64,000 bases of DNA from Rhizobium binae (GTDB lineage: Bacteria > Pseudomonadota > Alphaproteobacteria > Rhizobiales > Rhizobiaceae). Made by a program: the position numbers and the translations under genes. The stretch covers positions 4,080,001 to 4,144,000 of the forward strand of contig NZ_CP071604.1 of NCBI RefSeq assembly GCF_017357225.1, written 5' to 3'. Under the pieces are notes generated by a model. The model ran no database searches and was not told where the DNA came from. It saw only the letters and a program-made list of their open reading frames with translations. Positions within the stretch are counted from its first letter, which is position 1. Every line of letters starts with the position of its first letter. Positions 1 to 10,424 of this stretch are shown here, piece by piece.

Positions 1-162
1 ATTCACACAGGCATATGCGGGCAGACTGCCTTTCCGTGGCTGATTTGACTTCCATGCCCAAAATATGCACATCTTTCGCCCCAGCCAGGATGGCCAGGAC
101 ATGCTCCCAGAAACATCAAGTGTAAGGACGCGGACCCGACTGCCATGATGACGGAGAAAATG

Positions 163-2085
163 ATGATCCGCTCGTTGGGCAACGAGCCTCCGCTTCTGGC
201 CGACGGCAGGCGTGCGCCTGACAAGCGCGAGGTTTCCTTGCGCTGGCTCTCGGGCACGTTCCTCACCGGCATTACATCTTCCGTCCTGATGGGTGTGGCC
301 CTGTTTGCCGCGCTTGATGGCCGCCAGCAGCTGGCGATCCCTGCCGAAGCCTATGCGAGTGCTGCCGCGGAAGCGGATCAGGATACGGCCGTCGTCCGTG
401 GCGGCCGGCTGATCGCGCCCGCCATCGCCGCAAAACCGTCCGACCGGGCGATCATGGAAGTTTCGACCGTCGTCCACGACGGCGAAAAGGAAGTCGTGCG
501 CCGCCAGCCCTTCGCGCATGTGAAGATGACGTTGGCCGCCAACCATGTCGCGACCGAGGACTATCCCGATTTCGACCCCCTGGCGATCTTCTCCGCCGAC
601 GAGCCACAGCCTGCCCCGCAAAGCCGCACCGGCGCAATTTACGGCTCCGACGTTGAATCCGAAGTCAGCCTGAAAACCATTGCCTTCCCGACCGGCAAGA
701 CCGGCATGAAGATGGCCTCCGGTCTGTCGCTGGAGGAGGTCGAAGAAAATGTGCGTTCCAACGGTTCCGTGCTGACCGACGGCAACACGCAGCTCGCGGC
801 GCTCTATTACGTCGACCCGCGTCGTTTCTCCAACGAGGATGCCGATGTCGATCTGACCGCGGGTCTCTCCGCCCGCGTGCTCGAACAGAATATGACGGTC
901 TCCGCACCGGAATCGATCACGCCGCAGACAGAGGAATTCGCCGACGACATCCTGCCGGTGCGCGCCGACGCACCAATCGCCAAGGCGCTGACAGATTCCG
1001 GCTATCCGCAGCAATATGCCGATGGCATTGCCGGCATCATTGCCCAGCAGCTGGGAGCCAGCGACCTCGAAAAAGGCGACGTGCTGCGTATCGGCATCAT
1101 TCAGAAGGGTGAACAGGCAAAGATCATCCGGGCGAGTGTCTATCGCGGCACCCGCCATCTGGTCACCGTGGCTGTCGACGACAAAGGCAAATATGTGCCC
1201 GGCAGCGAGCCGCCGATGCTTGACGCCATCGCCACCGCCTTCGATGACAATTCCTTCGCGCCGGCGCCCGGCCAGAACCTGCCGCGCGTTTATGACGGCA
1301 TCTTTCGCGCCGCTCTTTCCTACGGCATGACGAAGGATATGACCGCGCTGATCATCAAGCTGCTTGCCAGCAATGTCGACTTCCAGGCGCAGTTGAGGCC
1401 GACGGATACGCTCGAGGCCTTCTTCTCCGTCGCCGACAGCACCGGCCAGGCGACTGAGGATTCCGAACTGCTCTACGTTAACGCCCGTTTCGGCGATACG
1501 CAAACGCGCTTCTACCGCTTCCAGGATCCCGAGGACGGCACGGTCGACTATTTCGACGAGAACGGCAAGAGCATCCGCCAGTTCCTGCTGCGCAACCCGG
1601 TCCCTAACGGCATCTTCAAATCCGGTTTCGGCATGCGCCGGCACCCGATCCTCGGTTTTGCCCGCATGCATACCGGCGTCGATTGGGCGGCACCCCGCGG
1701 CACGGCGATCATCGCTGCCGGTAACGGTACGGTCGAGAAAGCCGGGTGGGATTCCGGTGGCTACGGCAACCAGACGATCATTCGCCATGCGAACGGCTAT
1801 GAATCCTCCTACAATCACCAAAGCGCCATTGCCAAGGGCGTCGTGCCCGGCGCCAAGATCCGCCAGGGCCAGGTGATTGGCTGGGTCGGCACGACAGGCG
1901 AATCCACTGGCCCGCATCTGCATTACGAGCTGATCGTCAACGGCACCAAGGTCGACCCGCTGCGCATTCGCCTGCCAGGCGGCAAATCCTTGCAGGGCGA
2001 GGCACTGGCAAAATTCGAGGATGAGCGCAAGCGCATCGATACGCTGCTGAACAACCAGACGCCGGATCAGGTGGCGAGCAAGTGA
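163..2085 (+). CDS. M23 family metallopeptidase, membrane-anchored
   Basis: Predicted peptidoglycan DD- or LD-endopeptidase anchored in the inner membrane and facing the periplasm. One hydrophobic segment lies near residues 28-50. A long middle region carries no motif I recognise. A C-terminal LytM/M23 domain has the zinc ligands of the MHTGVD motif (H503, D507) and an HLHYE motif at about 585-589. I chose the ATG at 163 because GGAG lies six bases upstream; ATGs at 145, 148 and 160 are in frame. The domain assignment is firm. Whether it cleaves peptidoglycan itself or activates an amidase is unknown. It is convergent with clpB and shares a terminator with it. Confidence 0.88.
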   Translation: MIRSLGNEPPLLADGRRAPDKREVSLRWLSGTFLTGITSSVLMGVALFAALDGRQQLAIPAEAYASAAAEADQDTAVVRGGRLIAPAIAAKPSDRAIMEVSTVVHDGEKEVVRRQPFAHVKMTLAANHVATEDYPDFDPLAIFSADEPQPAPQSRTGAIYGSDVESEVSLKTIAFPTGKTGMKMASGLSLEEVEENVRSNGSVLTDGNTQLAALYYVDPRRFSNEDADVDLTAGLSARVLEQNMTVSAPESITPQTEEFADDILPVRADAPIAKALTDSGYPQQYADGIAGIIAQQLGASDLEKGDVLRIGIIQKGEQAKIIRASVYRGTRHLVTVAVDDKGKYVPGSEPPMLDAIATAFDDNSFAPAPGQNLPRVYDGIFRAALSYGMTKDMTALIIKLLASNVDFQAQLRPTDTLEAFFSVADSTGQATEDSELLYVNARFGDTQTRFYRFQDPEDGTVDYFDENGKSIRQFLLRNPVPNGIFKSGFGMRRHPILGFARMHTGVDWAAPRGTAIIAAGNGTVEKAGWDSGGYGNQTIIRHANGYESSYNHQSAIAKGVVPGAKIRQGQVIGWVGTTGESTGPHLHYELIVNGTKVDPLRIRLPGGKSLQGEALAKFEDERKRIDTLLNNQTPDQVASK

Positions 2086-2137
2086 TTGCCGTCGCAGCCG
2101 CTAGGCTGACGAACTGAAGGGGCGCCTCGGCCCCAAA

Positions 2138-2163
2138 AAAATGGCGGCCAGGGCCGCCATTTT
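2138..2163. terminator. Bidirectional terminator between M23 gene and clpB
   Basis: Perfect inverted repeat with 12-bp arms (AAAATGGCGGCC and its complement) and a 2-base loop. It has an A-run on one side and a T-run on the other, so it can work on both strands. It lies between two convergent genes. Confidence 0.8.
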
Positions 2164-2183
2164 CATTCATCCGACAGCTCAGC

Positions 2184-4784
2184 TTATGCCGCTTCGCTGA
2201 CCGTCTGCTGTGTCCGGAACTGCAGTCGGTCCGAACCGTTTGTCACTTTCACCGTCGATCCATCCGGCACCTGACCGGACAGAATTTGCTCGGCCAGCGG
2301 ATCCTGCACGAATTTCTGGATCACCCTCTTCAGCGGCCTCGCACCGTAGACCGGGTCATACCCCTTGTTCGCCAACCAGTGGCGGGCCTCCTCATCGAGA
2401 TCGATGATGATCTTGCGTTCCGACAGCAGAGCCACCAGCCGCTTCAGCTGGATATCGACGATCGCGCCCATCTCCTCGCGTTTCAGGCGGTGGAAGAGGA
2501 TGATCTCATCGATGCGGTTGAGGAATTCAGGCCGGAAATGCCCGCGCACGACCTCCATCACCTGCTCGCGAACCGTGTCGCTGTCGTCACCGTCCTTAAG
2601 CTGGGTCAGATATTCAGCGCCGAGGTTCGAGGTCATGATGACCATCGTGTTGCGGAAGTCGACTGTCCGGCCCTGGCCGTCGGTCAAACGTCCGTCGTCC
2701 AGCACCTGCAGCAGGATGTTGAAGACGTCGGGATGCGCCTTCTCGATCTCGTCGAACAGCACGACCTGATAAGGCCTGCGGCGGACCGCTTCGGTCAGCG
2801 CGCCACCTTCGTCATAACCGACATAGCCGGGAGGCGCACCGATCAGCCGGGCGACGGAGTGTTTCTCCATATATTCCGACATGTCCATACGCACCATCGC
2901 CGTTTCGTCGTCGAAGAGGAAGCGGGCGAGAGCTTTGGTGAGCTCCGTCTTGCCGACGCCGGTCGGACCGAGGAAGATGAACGAGCCGATTGGCCGGTTC
3001 GGATCCTGCAGGCCGGCGCGCGCGCGGCGGACCGCACGCGACACGGCCTGAACTGCGTCGCCCTGGCCGATCACCGATTTTCCGAGCTCGTCCTCCATCC
3101 GAAGCAGCTTGTCGCGTTCGCCCTCCAGCATCTTGTCGACGGGGATGCCGGTCCAGCGGGAAACGACATGGGCGATGTTGTCGGGGATCACCACCTCCTG
3201 GACCATCGCGCCGCGTTCGCCATCCTGCTTCTCGGCTTCGACGAGCTGCTTTTCGAGATCCGGAATGACACCATAGGTCAGCTCGCCGGCGCGCTGAAAC
3301 TCACCCTTGCGCTGGGCAATCGCCAGTTCGTTGCGGGCATCGTCGAGCCGCTTCTTGAGATCGGCGGCAAGACCGAGCTTCTGCTTTTCCGCCTGCCAGC
3401 GGGCCGTCAGCGCATCGGCTTCCTCTTCAAGAGTGGTAAGTTCGGTCTCCAGCCGCTTCAGCCGATCGGCGGAAGCAACGTCGGTTTCCTTCTTCAGCGC
3501 CTCTCGCTCGATCTTCAGTTGGATGATGCGGCGGTCGAGCTCGTCGAGCTCCTCCGGCTTGGAATCCACCTGCATGCGCAGCCGCGCTGCCGCCTCGTCC
3601 ATCAGATCGATCGCCTTGTCGGGCAGAAAGCGGTCGGTGATATAGCGGTTGGACAGCGTCGCGGCGGCGACAAGTGCTGCATCGGCGATGCGCACCTTGT
3701 GATGCTGCTCATACTTTTCCTTGAGGCCGCGCAGGATCGAGATCGTGTCTTCGACCGTGGGCTCGTCCACGACGACGGGCTGGAAGCGGCGGGCAAGCGC
3801 CGGGTCCTTTTCGACATGCTTGCGATATTCGTCGAGCGTGGTCGCGCCGACGCAATGCAGCTCGCCGCGGGCAAGCGCAGGCTTCAGCAGATTGGAGGCA
3901 TCCATCGCCCCATCAGCCTTGCCGGCGCCAACCAGCGTGTGCATTTCGTCGATGAACAGGATGATCTCGCCGCTTTCCGCCTGCACTTCGTTGAGCACGG
4001 CCTTCAGCCGCTCTTCGAATTCGCCGCGATATTTCGCGCCGGCAATCAGCGCGCCCATGTCGAGCGCCATCAGCTTCTTGTCCTTGAGCGATTCCGGCAC
4101 GTCGCCGTTGACGATCCGCAGCGCCAAGCCTTCGACGATCGCCGTCTTGCCGACGCCGGGCTCACCGATCAGAACCGGATTGTTCTTGGTGCGCCGCGAC
4201 AGGACCTGGATCGTGCGGCGGATCTCGTCGTCGCGGCCGATCACCGGATCGAGCTTGCCCTCGCGGGCCTCGCCTGTCAGATCGCGCGCGAATTTCTTCA
4301 GAGAATCGAAGCCCTGCTCGGCGTTGGAGGAATCGGCCGTCCGTCCCTTGCGGATCTCGTTGATGACCTGATTGAGGCCCTGCGCCGTGACGCCAGCATT
4401 CTTCAGCGTCGAATAGGTTGAAGCTGAGGATTCGATCGCCAGCGCCTGCAGCAGACGCTCGACGGTGACAAAGCTGTCGCCGGCCTTCTTCGCCGCTTCT
4501 TCAGCGGTCGAAAGCACCTTCGCAAGCGGCTGCGCCAGGTAGATGTTACCGTTGCCGCCGGAGATCTTCGGCAACTTGGCGAGTGCCGCGTCATTGGCAA
4601 GGCGGGCAGCCTTGGCATCGCCGCCGGCGCGCTCGATCAGCGACGCCGCCATGCCCTGATCGTCATCGAGCAGGACTTTGAGGATATGTTCGGGCGAAAA
4701 TTGCTGATGGCCCTGCGCCAGCGCATAGGTCTGCGCCGACTGGATGAAACCGCGCACCCGCTCCGAATATTTCTCGATATTCAT
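2184..4784 (-). CDS. clpB: ATP-dependent chaperone ClpB
   Basis: Hexameric AAA+ disaggregase that, with DnaK, rescues aggregated proteins in the cytoplasm after heat stress. It has 866 residues, the normal family length. Clp N-domain repeats occupy about 1-145, the first AAA+ module has Walker A GEPGVGKT at 207-214, a charged coiled-coil middle domain spans about 410-520, and the second module has Walker A GPTGVGKT near 605. The start is firm: GGAGGTGG lies just upstream of the ATG. I looked for a heat-shock (RpoH) promoter upstream and found no convincing one. Confidence 0.97.
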   Translation of the reverse strand: MNIEKYSERVRGFIQSAQTYALAQGHQQFSPEHILKVLLDDDQGMAASLIERAGGDAKAARLANDAALAKLPKISGGNGNIYLAQPLAKVLSTAEEAAKKAGDSFVTVERLLQALAIESSASTYSTLKNAGVTAQGLNQVINEIRKGRTADSSNAEQGFDSLKKFARDLTGEAREGKLDPVIGRDDEIRRTIQVLSRRTKNNPVLIGEPGVGKTAIVEGLALRIVNGDVPESLKDKKLMALDMGALIAGAKYRGEFEERLKAVLNEVQAESGEIILFIDEMHTLVGAGKADGAMDASNLLKPALARGELHCVGATTLDEYRKHVEKDPALARRFQPVVVDEPTVEDTISILRGLKEKYEQHHKVRIADAALVAAATLSNRYITDRFLPDKAIDLMDEAAARLRMQVDSKPEELDELDRRIIQLKIEREALKKETDVASADRLKRLETELTTLEEEADALTARWQAEKQKLGLAADLKKRLDDARNELAIAQRKGEFQRAGELTYGVIPDLEKQLVEAEKQDGERGAMVQEVVIPDNIAHVVSRWTGIPVDKMLEGERDKLLRMEDELGKSVIGQGDAVQAVSRAVRRARAGLQDPNRPIGSFIFLGPTGVGKTELTKALARFLFDDETAMVRMDMSEYMEKHSVARLIGAPPGYVGYDEGGALTEAVRRRPYQVVLFDEIEKAHPDVFNILLQVLDDGRLTDGQGRTVDFRNTMVIMTSNLGAEYLTQLKDGDDSDTVREQVMEVVRGHFRPEFLNRIDEIILFHRLKREEMGAIVDIQLKRLVALLSERKIIIDLDEEARHWLANKGYDPVYGARPLKRVIQKFVQDPLAEQILSGQVPDGSTVKVTNGSDRLQFRTQQTVSEAA

Positions 4785-4946
4785 ATTCCACCTCCATGGA
4801 TCGTCCTGCCCTCACGAGGCGCAGACCGATGATTGAGATCGACCCCCTGAAAAGGCAGGCCGCGCTTGGCCCCTCTCGATTTGGGCGAAGCAGTTCGAAG
4901 AGAATATGGTAGCCTGCTCCAGGAGTTTAAAGAGCCCGTAAAATGA

Positions 4947-4973
4947 AAATCCCCGGTACTAGGCCGGGGATTT
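4947..4973 (-). terminator. Terminator after the DUF4167 gene
   Basis: Inverted repeat with 10-bp arms (AAATCCCCGG / CCGGGGATTT) and a 7-base loop. On the minus strand it is followed by a T-rich run (TTTTCATTTT), about 60 bases after the DUF4167 stop codon. Confidence 0.75.
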
Positions 4974-5035
4974 CTAAGCAAATCAGGGCAGATGATATGA
5001 ACGTCCCGCCTCTCCCCGAAGGGGAGGCAAATCCC

Positions 5036-5758
5036 TCACTCCGATGTGGCTTCCGCCAGAACAGGCGCATCGGCGGAAGCGCCCTCGCCTTCCGACGAAG
5101 CATCGCCTTCCGCACCACGCCGCGGGCGACGTGGACGGTTGCCAGCGCTGCGGCGGCGGGGCTGGCGTTCGCGCGGCTGACCGGCGGAACCTTCCTCGTC
5201 CATGGCCACCTCGGCAGGGATGCCTTCGATCTCCGGCTGCGGGCCGGTTCCATCGATGACCTCGGGCTGAGGTGCCGGAGCGGGAGCGGGAGCGGGAGCC
5301 GGCTGCGGCTGTGCCTGCGGCTGGTGCTGCCTGCTCTGCGGCGGCTGGACGACGACGACATCATCGCCGTCATTGTCGTTGATATCAATATCGTCGCTGT
5401 CGCGATCCGCCGCGTCGCGGTCATTGTATTCGACGCGATCGTCGCGCTGGAAACGCTCCTGCATCTGCGCCTGGGCGCTGGCGATGATCCGATTGTAATG
5501 TTCGGCGTGCTGAAGATAGTTCTCGGCCATCACGCGGTCGCCGGAGCTCTGGGCGTCACGTGCAAGTTGCGCGTATTTCTCGGCAATATGCTGGGCGGTA
5601 CCGCGAATTTTCACGTCGGGGCCGGAGCTGTCATAGGTCCGGGTCAGCGGATTGCCGCCCTTGCGGTTGAAATTATTGTTATTGTTATTTCCACCGCCGC
5701 CATTGTTATTGTTGTTACCACGCCCTCGACCGCGCTTGTTTTGCTGTCCTGGCCTCAT
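5036..5758 (-). CDS. DUF4167 domain protein, low-complexity, RGRG- and Asn-rich
   Basis: About 240 residues. The first 30 residues are basic RGRG repeats followed by Asn/Gly runs. Residues about 35-95 form the conserved helical DUF4167 block (..NPLTRTYDSSGPDVKIRG..). The rest is disordered: an Asp/Asn stretch, a Gln/Pro stretch, an alternating Ala-Pro tract, and an Arg-rich segment followed by an acidic tail. The start at 5758 has AGGTGAAC just upstream; an earlier in-frame ATG at 5812 lacks one. Function is not established to my knowledge. The composition resembles nucleic-acid-binding disordered proteins (inference). It lies downstream of prfA-prmC on the same strand, but a 343-base gap argues for its own promoter. 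Confidence 0.85.
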   Translation of the reverse strand: MRPGQQNKRGRGRGNNNNNGGGGNNNNNNFNRKGGNPLTRTYDSSGPDVKIRGTAQHIAEKYAQLARDAQSSGDRVMAENYLQHAEHYNRIIASAQAQMQERFQRDDRVEYNDRDAADRDSDDIDINDNDGDDVVVVQPPQSRQHQPQAQPQPAPAPAPAPAPQPEVIDGTGPQPEIEGIPAEVAMDEEGSAGQPRERQPRRRSAGNRPRRPRRGAEGDASSEGEGASADAPVLAEATSE

Positions 5759-6101
5759 AGATCGTTCACCTGAATTCTCTGTTTGTGATGGATACATGGC
5801 ACCAACCGCCATGACCGGAAAACCGGGTCAGGACCTTTGTGCCGCGAGCATACTGCGCCTTTGCGCCGACCTGCCGCTTGGTTCTCAAGTCAGTTTGACT
5901 GATTCACGCGTCGGGTCGTGTTCAACCGTTGAAACTCTCGTTTAAAAGAGCGGACCCCCGAGGCAAACCAAGTACCGAACGAATCTCGTTCATTCCTATC
6001 TGCCCAACACGTGTCCGCAACCTATATTGCTTCCTTGGGAAATCCAAGCCTTTTCTTCGCAATAACAATAATGTCCCGTCCAGTGCCGCAATTATCGCCT
6101 T
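5759..6101. other. Intergenic region between prmC and the DUF4167 gene
   Basis: 343 bases without a supportable gene. The end nearest DUF4167 holds its ribosome binding site and presumably its promoter. A small inverted repeat (GAACGA/TCGTTC) lies near 5977-5991 and CTTGG/CCAAG near 6033-6047. Neither has a clear T-run, so I do not call a terminator. I see no tRNA or known structured RNA. Confidence 0.5.
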
Positions 6102-6962
6102 TTACGCGAGCGCGAACATGAGCGCCCTGTCGTTATGACCATAATCTTTCATGGATTTGAGGCACCTGAAGCCTTTCGCTTCGAATATCGCCGTCACATC
6201 GTTTCGCTGATCGTAGCCGATTTCCAGTCCGAGAACCCCATCGGGCCTCATGAACCTTGCCGCATCCTTGGCTATGGCGTGGTAGGCGTCAAGCCCATCC
6301 GGGCCGCCATCCAGAGCCGCGACCGGATCAAATTTCGTCACTTCGGGAGCAAGATCGTGAATGACATTGGAGGCAATATAGGGCGGATTTGAGACAATCG
6401 CGTGAAAGGAGCCCTGGATGTCCTCGAACCATCTCGACTGTACGGCCTGAAAGCGATCCTGCAATCCGTTTCTTTCTGCGTTTGATCTTGCCGTTCCAAG
6501 GGCATCCGCCGATATGTCGCTGCCGACACCTGACGCCTCGGGACATTCGCTCAAAAGCGCAAGGCATATCGCCCCGGTCCCGGTTCCCATATCAAGAATA
6601 TGGAGACGGCCATGCACCTTTGCAAGGTCCTTGAGATAGGCAAGCACCGTATCGACCAGGATTTCCGTATCCGGGCGTGGCTCCAGCGTTTCCGCCGAGA
6701 GCTGAAGCGGCAGACCGTAAAATTCCCGCTCGCCGAGAATGCGATGCACCGGCTCATGGCCGATCCGGCGTTCCATAGCCTTGGAGATCACCGCGATCTG
6801 GTCGGGAGAAAGCTTCTCGGCCGATCGCGTCAATAGCTCGGTCGACGACTGTTTCAAAAGGCCTGCGACCAGCTGCCGCGCATCGGTTGCCGGATCGGCG
6901 ATGCCTGCCTCGGTGAAGCGACGGCGCGCTGCGGCAAGCATATCGGCGACCGTCTCCCTCAT
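6102..6962 (-). CDS. prmC: Peptide chain release factor N5-glutamine methyltransferase PrmC
   Basis: Methylates the glutamine of the GGQ motif in release factors RF1 and RF2, using S-adenosylmethionine. Residues 1-90 form the N-terminal helical RF-binding domain. The Rossmann domain has the SAM motif DMGTGTG at 124-130 and the catalytic NPPY at 192-195. The length of 286 aa is normal. Its ATG overlaps the prfA stop in an ATGA, so the enzyme is translationally coupled to its substrate RF1. Confidence 0.96.
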   Translation of the reverse strand: MRETVADMLAAARRRFTEAGIADPATDARQLVAGLLKQSSTELLTRSAEKLSPDQIAVISKAMERRIGHEPVHRILGEREFYGLPLQLSAETLEPRPDTEILVDTVLAYLKDLAKVHGRLHILDMGTGTGAICLALLSECPEASGVGSDISADALGTARSNAERNGLQDRFQAVQSRWFEDIQGSFHAIVSNPPYIASNVIHDLAPEVTKFDPVAALDGGPDGLDAYHAIAKDAARFMRPDGVLGLEIGYDQRNDVTAIFEAKGFRCLKSMKDYGHNDRALMFALA

Positions 6963-8038
6963 AGCTGCTCGCCGAGCTGCGCCAGCTGGCTTGCCTGATA
7001 ATCGGCCATCAGCGCATCAACGACCTCCTCGATCTCGCCCTCCATCATCCGGTCGAGCTTATAGAGCGTCAGATTAATGCGATGGTCCGTTACGCGTCCC
7101 TGCGGGAAATTATAGGTGCGGATGCGTTCGGAGCGATCGCCGGAGCCGACCTGGCTCTTGCGATCGGCCGAGCGTTCGCTGTCGGCCCGTTGCCGCTCGA
7201 CATCGTAGAGCCTCGAACGCAGCACCTGCATCGCCTTGGCGCGGTTCTGGTGCTGCGATTTTTCCGAGCTGGTGACGACGATGCCGCTCGGCAGGTGGGT
7301 GATGCGCACCGCCGAGTCCGTCGTATTGACGTGCTGGCCGCCGGCCCCGGAGGAGCGCATCGTGTCGATGCGGATATCTTCCGGCCGGATTTCGATGTCG
7401 ATCTCCTCTGCCTCCGGCAGTACCGCCACCGTCGCGGCCGAGGTATGGATGCGCCCGCCCGCCTCGGTTTCCGGCACGCGCTGCACGCGGTGTACGCCGG
7501 ATTCAAATTTCAGCTTGGCAAAGACGCCGCGACCGGTGATCGTCGCGATAATTTCCTTGTAGCCGCCGGCTTCGCCCTCGCTGGCCGAGAGCACCTCCAC
7601 CTTCCAGCCCTTTGCGGCCGCGAATCGTTCATACATCCGGAAGAGATCGCCGGCGAACAAAGCTGCTTCCGAACCGCCGGTTCCAGCGCGGATTTCCAGG
7701 ATCGCGCTTTTTTCGTCCGCCGCATCCTTCGGTAGAAGCAGGATCTGCATTTCCTGCTCCAGCGCCTCGATCCGCTCCTTCACCTCGGGCAGTTCGAGTT
7801 CGGCCAGATCGCGCATCTCGCGATCCATCGATTTGTCTTCGAGCAGCGTGTCGAGATCGGCAAGCTCGGCGACCGCCTTCTCGTAGGCGCGGATTTTCGT
7901 GACGACAGGCTGCAGCTCGGAATATTCGGATGCAAGTTTCACATAGACGTCGGCGGCCGGGCCTGCCGACATGCGCGCTTCGATCTCATCGAAACGGCGC
8001 TCCAGCTCGCGCATCTTTTCAACGGGAAGCTTCGCCAC
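6959..8038 (-). CDS. prfA: Peptide chain release factor 1
   Basis: Recognises UAA and UAG in the ribosomal A site and triggers peptide release. The GGQ motif is at 233-235 ([10 protein letters not shown]). The stop-codon-reading tripeptide in the position of E. coli PAT is PET at 189-191 ([10 protein letters not shown]). Length is 359 aa, typical of RF1; there is no sign of the RF2 frameshift site. It is first in an operon with prmC, which overlaps it by 4 bases and modifies it. Confidence 0.97.
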   Translation of the reverse strand: MAKLPVEKMRELERRFDEIEARMSAGPAADVYVKLASEYSELQPVVTKIRAYEKAVAELADLDTLLEDKSMDREMRDLAELELPEVKERIEALEQEMQILLLPKDAADEKSAILEIRAGTGGSEAALFAGDLFRMYERFAAAKGWKVEVLSASEGEAGGYKEIIATITGRGVFAKLKFESGVHRVQRVPETEAGGRIHTSAATVAVLPEAEEIDIEIRPEDIRIDTMRSSGAGGQHVNTTDSAVRITHLPSGIVVTSSEKSQHQNRAKAMQVLRSRLYDVERQRADSERSADRKSQVGSGDRSERIRTYNFPQGRVTDHRINLTLYKLDRMMEGEIEEVVDALMADYQASQLAQLGEQL

Positions 8039-8067
8039 CCTTCACTCCGATTCTTCTTAGAATATGC

Positions 8068-10335
8068 CTAAAGGGGAATATTGTGGCTCTCGGCGAAGCG
8101 GGCAAGCACCTCGCGCATCGGCACCGTGGCGCTGTTGTCATCCAGCACTTCATTCATCGCTGTCGCCAGCGCGTCGACATCGAGCCCGAGCAGCATCGCT
8201 TTCACTGGCCCGATCGAGGCCGGCGACATCGAAATCGAGCGGAAGCCGATGCCGAGCAGCGCCATTGCTGAAAGCGGCTTGCCGGCAAGTTCGCCGCAAA
8301 GCGTCACCGGCGTCTTGTTCCGGTCCGCTCCACGCACGATTTCGCGCAGAATACGCAAAAACGGCTTGCCCAGCGGATCGAAGCGGTCCGACACACGCGC
8401 ATTGCCGCGGTCGACGGCCATCGCGAACTGGAAGAGGTCGTTCGAACCGACCGAAACGAAATCGACCGCCGCCATCAACTCGTCGAGCTGCCAGAGCAGC
8501 GCCGGCACCTCAATCATCGCACCGAACTGCAGCTTGCGCGGCAGCCCGTGGCCGAAGCGCGAGAGATGCTGCACTTCCTTCTGCAAGAGCTCGCGCACCG
8601 TCGTCAGCTCGGAAACTTCGGTCACCATCGGCACCATCAGCTTCAGCTCGGTGTCGGCCGAGGCCTTCAGCAGGGCGCGCAGCTGGGTGCGCAGCAGCCC
8701 CGGCCGGTCGAGCGACAGCCGGATAGCCCGCCAGCCGAGCGCTGGGTTTTCTTCCTCGTGGCCGCGGAAATAGGGCACGACCTTGTCGCCACCGATATCG
8801 AGCGTGCGGAAGGTGACGACGCGACCCGCCGCCTGTTTGATCACATTCCGGTAGAACTGCTCCTGCTCGTCCGCCTTCGGCATGGTGGAGGCGATCATAA
8901 ATTGCAGTTCGGTGCGGAAGAGACCGATGCCCTCTGCACCCGATTCGGACAGCTGCGGCAGATCGACCAGCAGCCCGGCATTCATCATCAGCGAGATCCG
9001 CTTGCCGTCTTTGGTGACCGGTTCGATGGCACGCAGTGCCCGGAACTGTTCCTGCCGTCTAGCGCGGAAGCGGACCTTTTCCTCGTAGGAACGGCGATGA
9101 TCGGTCATCGGCCGCAGATGCACATGCCCCTCGTCGGCGTCGATGATGACGGCATCGCCGTTCTCGGCGAGCGCCACCACGCCTGCCGCCTGGCCGATGA
9201 CAGGAATTCCCATGGCACGCGCGACGATCACCACATGGCTCGTCACCGCCCCTTCTTCCAGCACCAGCCCGCGCACATTGGCGCGCGGATAGTCGAGCAG
9301 TTCCGCCGCCCCCATGGCGCGCGCCAGGATGATCGCATCATTGGGAAAACCTTCGGCCGTCGTCCGGCCGGTATAACCCGTCAACTGTCTGAGCAATCGG
9401 TTCGCCAGATCCTCGAAATCGTGCATGCGTTCGCGCAGATAGGGGTCGGTCAACCGCATCATCCGCGCCTTGGTGTCGCTCTGCACCTTTTCGACCGCCG
9501 CTTCCGCCGTCAGGCCGTTGCGGATCGCCTCCTCGAGTTTGCGCACCCAACCCTGGTCATGCGCAAACATCCGGTAGGTTTCGAGCACTTCGCGATGCTC
9601 GCCCTCCATCGAAACATCGCGGCGCGACAGCATGTCGTCGATCGAGATTCTCAGCGAGCCCATGGCCTCTGCCAGCCGCCGGATCTCCTTCTCCGCATCC
9701 TCGTTCAGCAGGTTGGTGACGACGATGCGCGGCTCGTGCAGCACGACATAGCCGAGGCCGATGCCGTCATTATAGGTATCGCCGTCGATCGTCACCGATC
9801 GCGTCAGGTCGAGCTCGAGACCGGGCTTGGTGATCTTCTTCAGTTCGCCCGTGGCGATCATCTCGGCGAGCACCATCGCCGTCGTTTCGAGCGCTTCCAC
9901 CTCCTCGTCGCGATAGTTGCGGCTCGCCTTGTTCTGCACGACGAGAACACCGAGTGAGCGCCCGGTCCTCAAGATCGGCACGCCGAGGAAGGAATGATAG
10001 ATTTCTTCACCCGTCTCCGGCAGGTAGCGGAACGCCGGATGCGACTGTGCGTCGGAAAGGTTGAGCGGCTGCGCTGAAGCCGCGATCGTGCCGACGAGGC
10101 CCTGCCCCATCTTGAGCTGCGCCAGGTGCACGGCCTCGCGGTTGAGGCCTTCGGTCGCGTAGAGCTCAAGCACGCCGTCGGCGCGCAGCACGTAGACGGA
10201 ACAAACCTCCGCCACCATGTTGCTGGCGATCTGGCGGACAATCCGGTCGAGACGGTCCTGCGGCTCCAGCGGCTCTGCCATCAACTCGCGCAGCCGCTTG
10301 AGCAGCACACGCGGACCGCCGGAAAGGTCTCTCAT
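8068..10335 (-). CDS. ptsP: Phosphoenolpyruvate-protein phosphotransferase PtsP (EI-Ntr)
   Basis: Enzyme I of the nitrogen-related phosphotransferase system. It takes phosphate from PEP and passes it to NPr and then EIIA-Ntr, a regulatory chain without sugar uptake. A GAF domain at about 20-165 probably senses nitrogen status. Next come the EI helical/phosphohistidine domain with active His367 (GAVTSHVVIV) and the C-terminal PEP-binding barrel with LCGELAGKP near residue 690. The length of 755 aa matches GAF-EI proteins. The next gene downstream on the same strand is lysC, 89 bases away. Confidence 0.96.
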   Translation of the reverse strand: MRDLSGGPRVLLKRLRELMAEPLEPQDRLDRIVRQIASNMVAEVCSVYVLRADGVLELYATEGLNREAVHLAQLKMGQGLVGTIAASAQPLNLSDAQSHPAFRYLPETGEEIYHSFLGVPILRTGRSLGVLVVQNKASRNYRDEEVEALETTAMVLAEMIATGELKKITKPGLELDLTRSVTIDGDTYNDGIGLGYVVLHEPRIVVTNLLNEDAEKEIRRLAEAMGSLRISIDDMLSRRDVSMEGEHREVLETYRMFAHDQGWVRKLEEAIRNGLTAEAAVEKVQSDTKARMMRLTDPYLRERMHDFEDLANRLLRQLTGYTGRTTAEGFPNDAIILARAMGAAELLDYPRANVRGLVLEEGAVTSHVVIVARAMGIPVIGQAAGVVALAENGDAVIIDADEGHVHLRPMTDHRRSYEEKVRFRARRQEQFRALRAIEPVTKDGKRISLMMNAGLLVDLPQLSESGAEGIGLFRTELQFMIASTMPKADEQEQFYRNVIKQAAGRVVTFRTLDIGGDKVVPYFRGHEEENPALGWRAIRLSLDRPGLLRTQLRALLKASADTELKLMVPMVTEVSELTTVRELLQKEVQHLSRFGHGLPRKLQFGAMIEVPALLWQLDELMAAVDFVSVGSNDLFQFAMAVDRGNARVSDRFDPLGKPFLRILREIVRGADRNKTPVTLCGELAGKPLSAMALLGIGFRSISMSPASIGPVKAMLLGLDVDALATAMNEVLDDNSATVPMREVLARFAESHNIPL

Positions 10336-10424
10336 GACGTCTCAAGCTCCCGAAACAACGCACTCTGTCCCGGCCGGCCTGCCTTCGTCTCCTCAACCTG
10401 AAGGGGCAGGCCGTCCGCTGGGAA

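Noticed and set aside
1-162. Start of the window before the M23 gene
   Set aside because: A minus-strand frame (3-272) crosses it but shows no motif and overlaps the M23 N-terminus. I see only an upstream region.
2286-4421. 711-codon open frame opposite clpB
   Set aside because: The clpB protein is unmistakable on the other strand; the antisense frame has no motif and its length follows from high-GC third positions.
4785-4935. Heat-shock (RpoH) promoter of clpB
   Set aside because: CTTCGAA and CCCAAAT occur but only 8 bases apart, not at promoter spacing.
5276-5300. GGAGCG/GAGCGG short tandem repeat as a CRISPR or microsatellite
   Set aside because: It is the coding repeat for the Ala-Pro tract of the DUF4167 protein.
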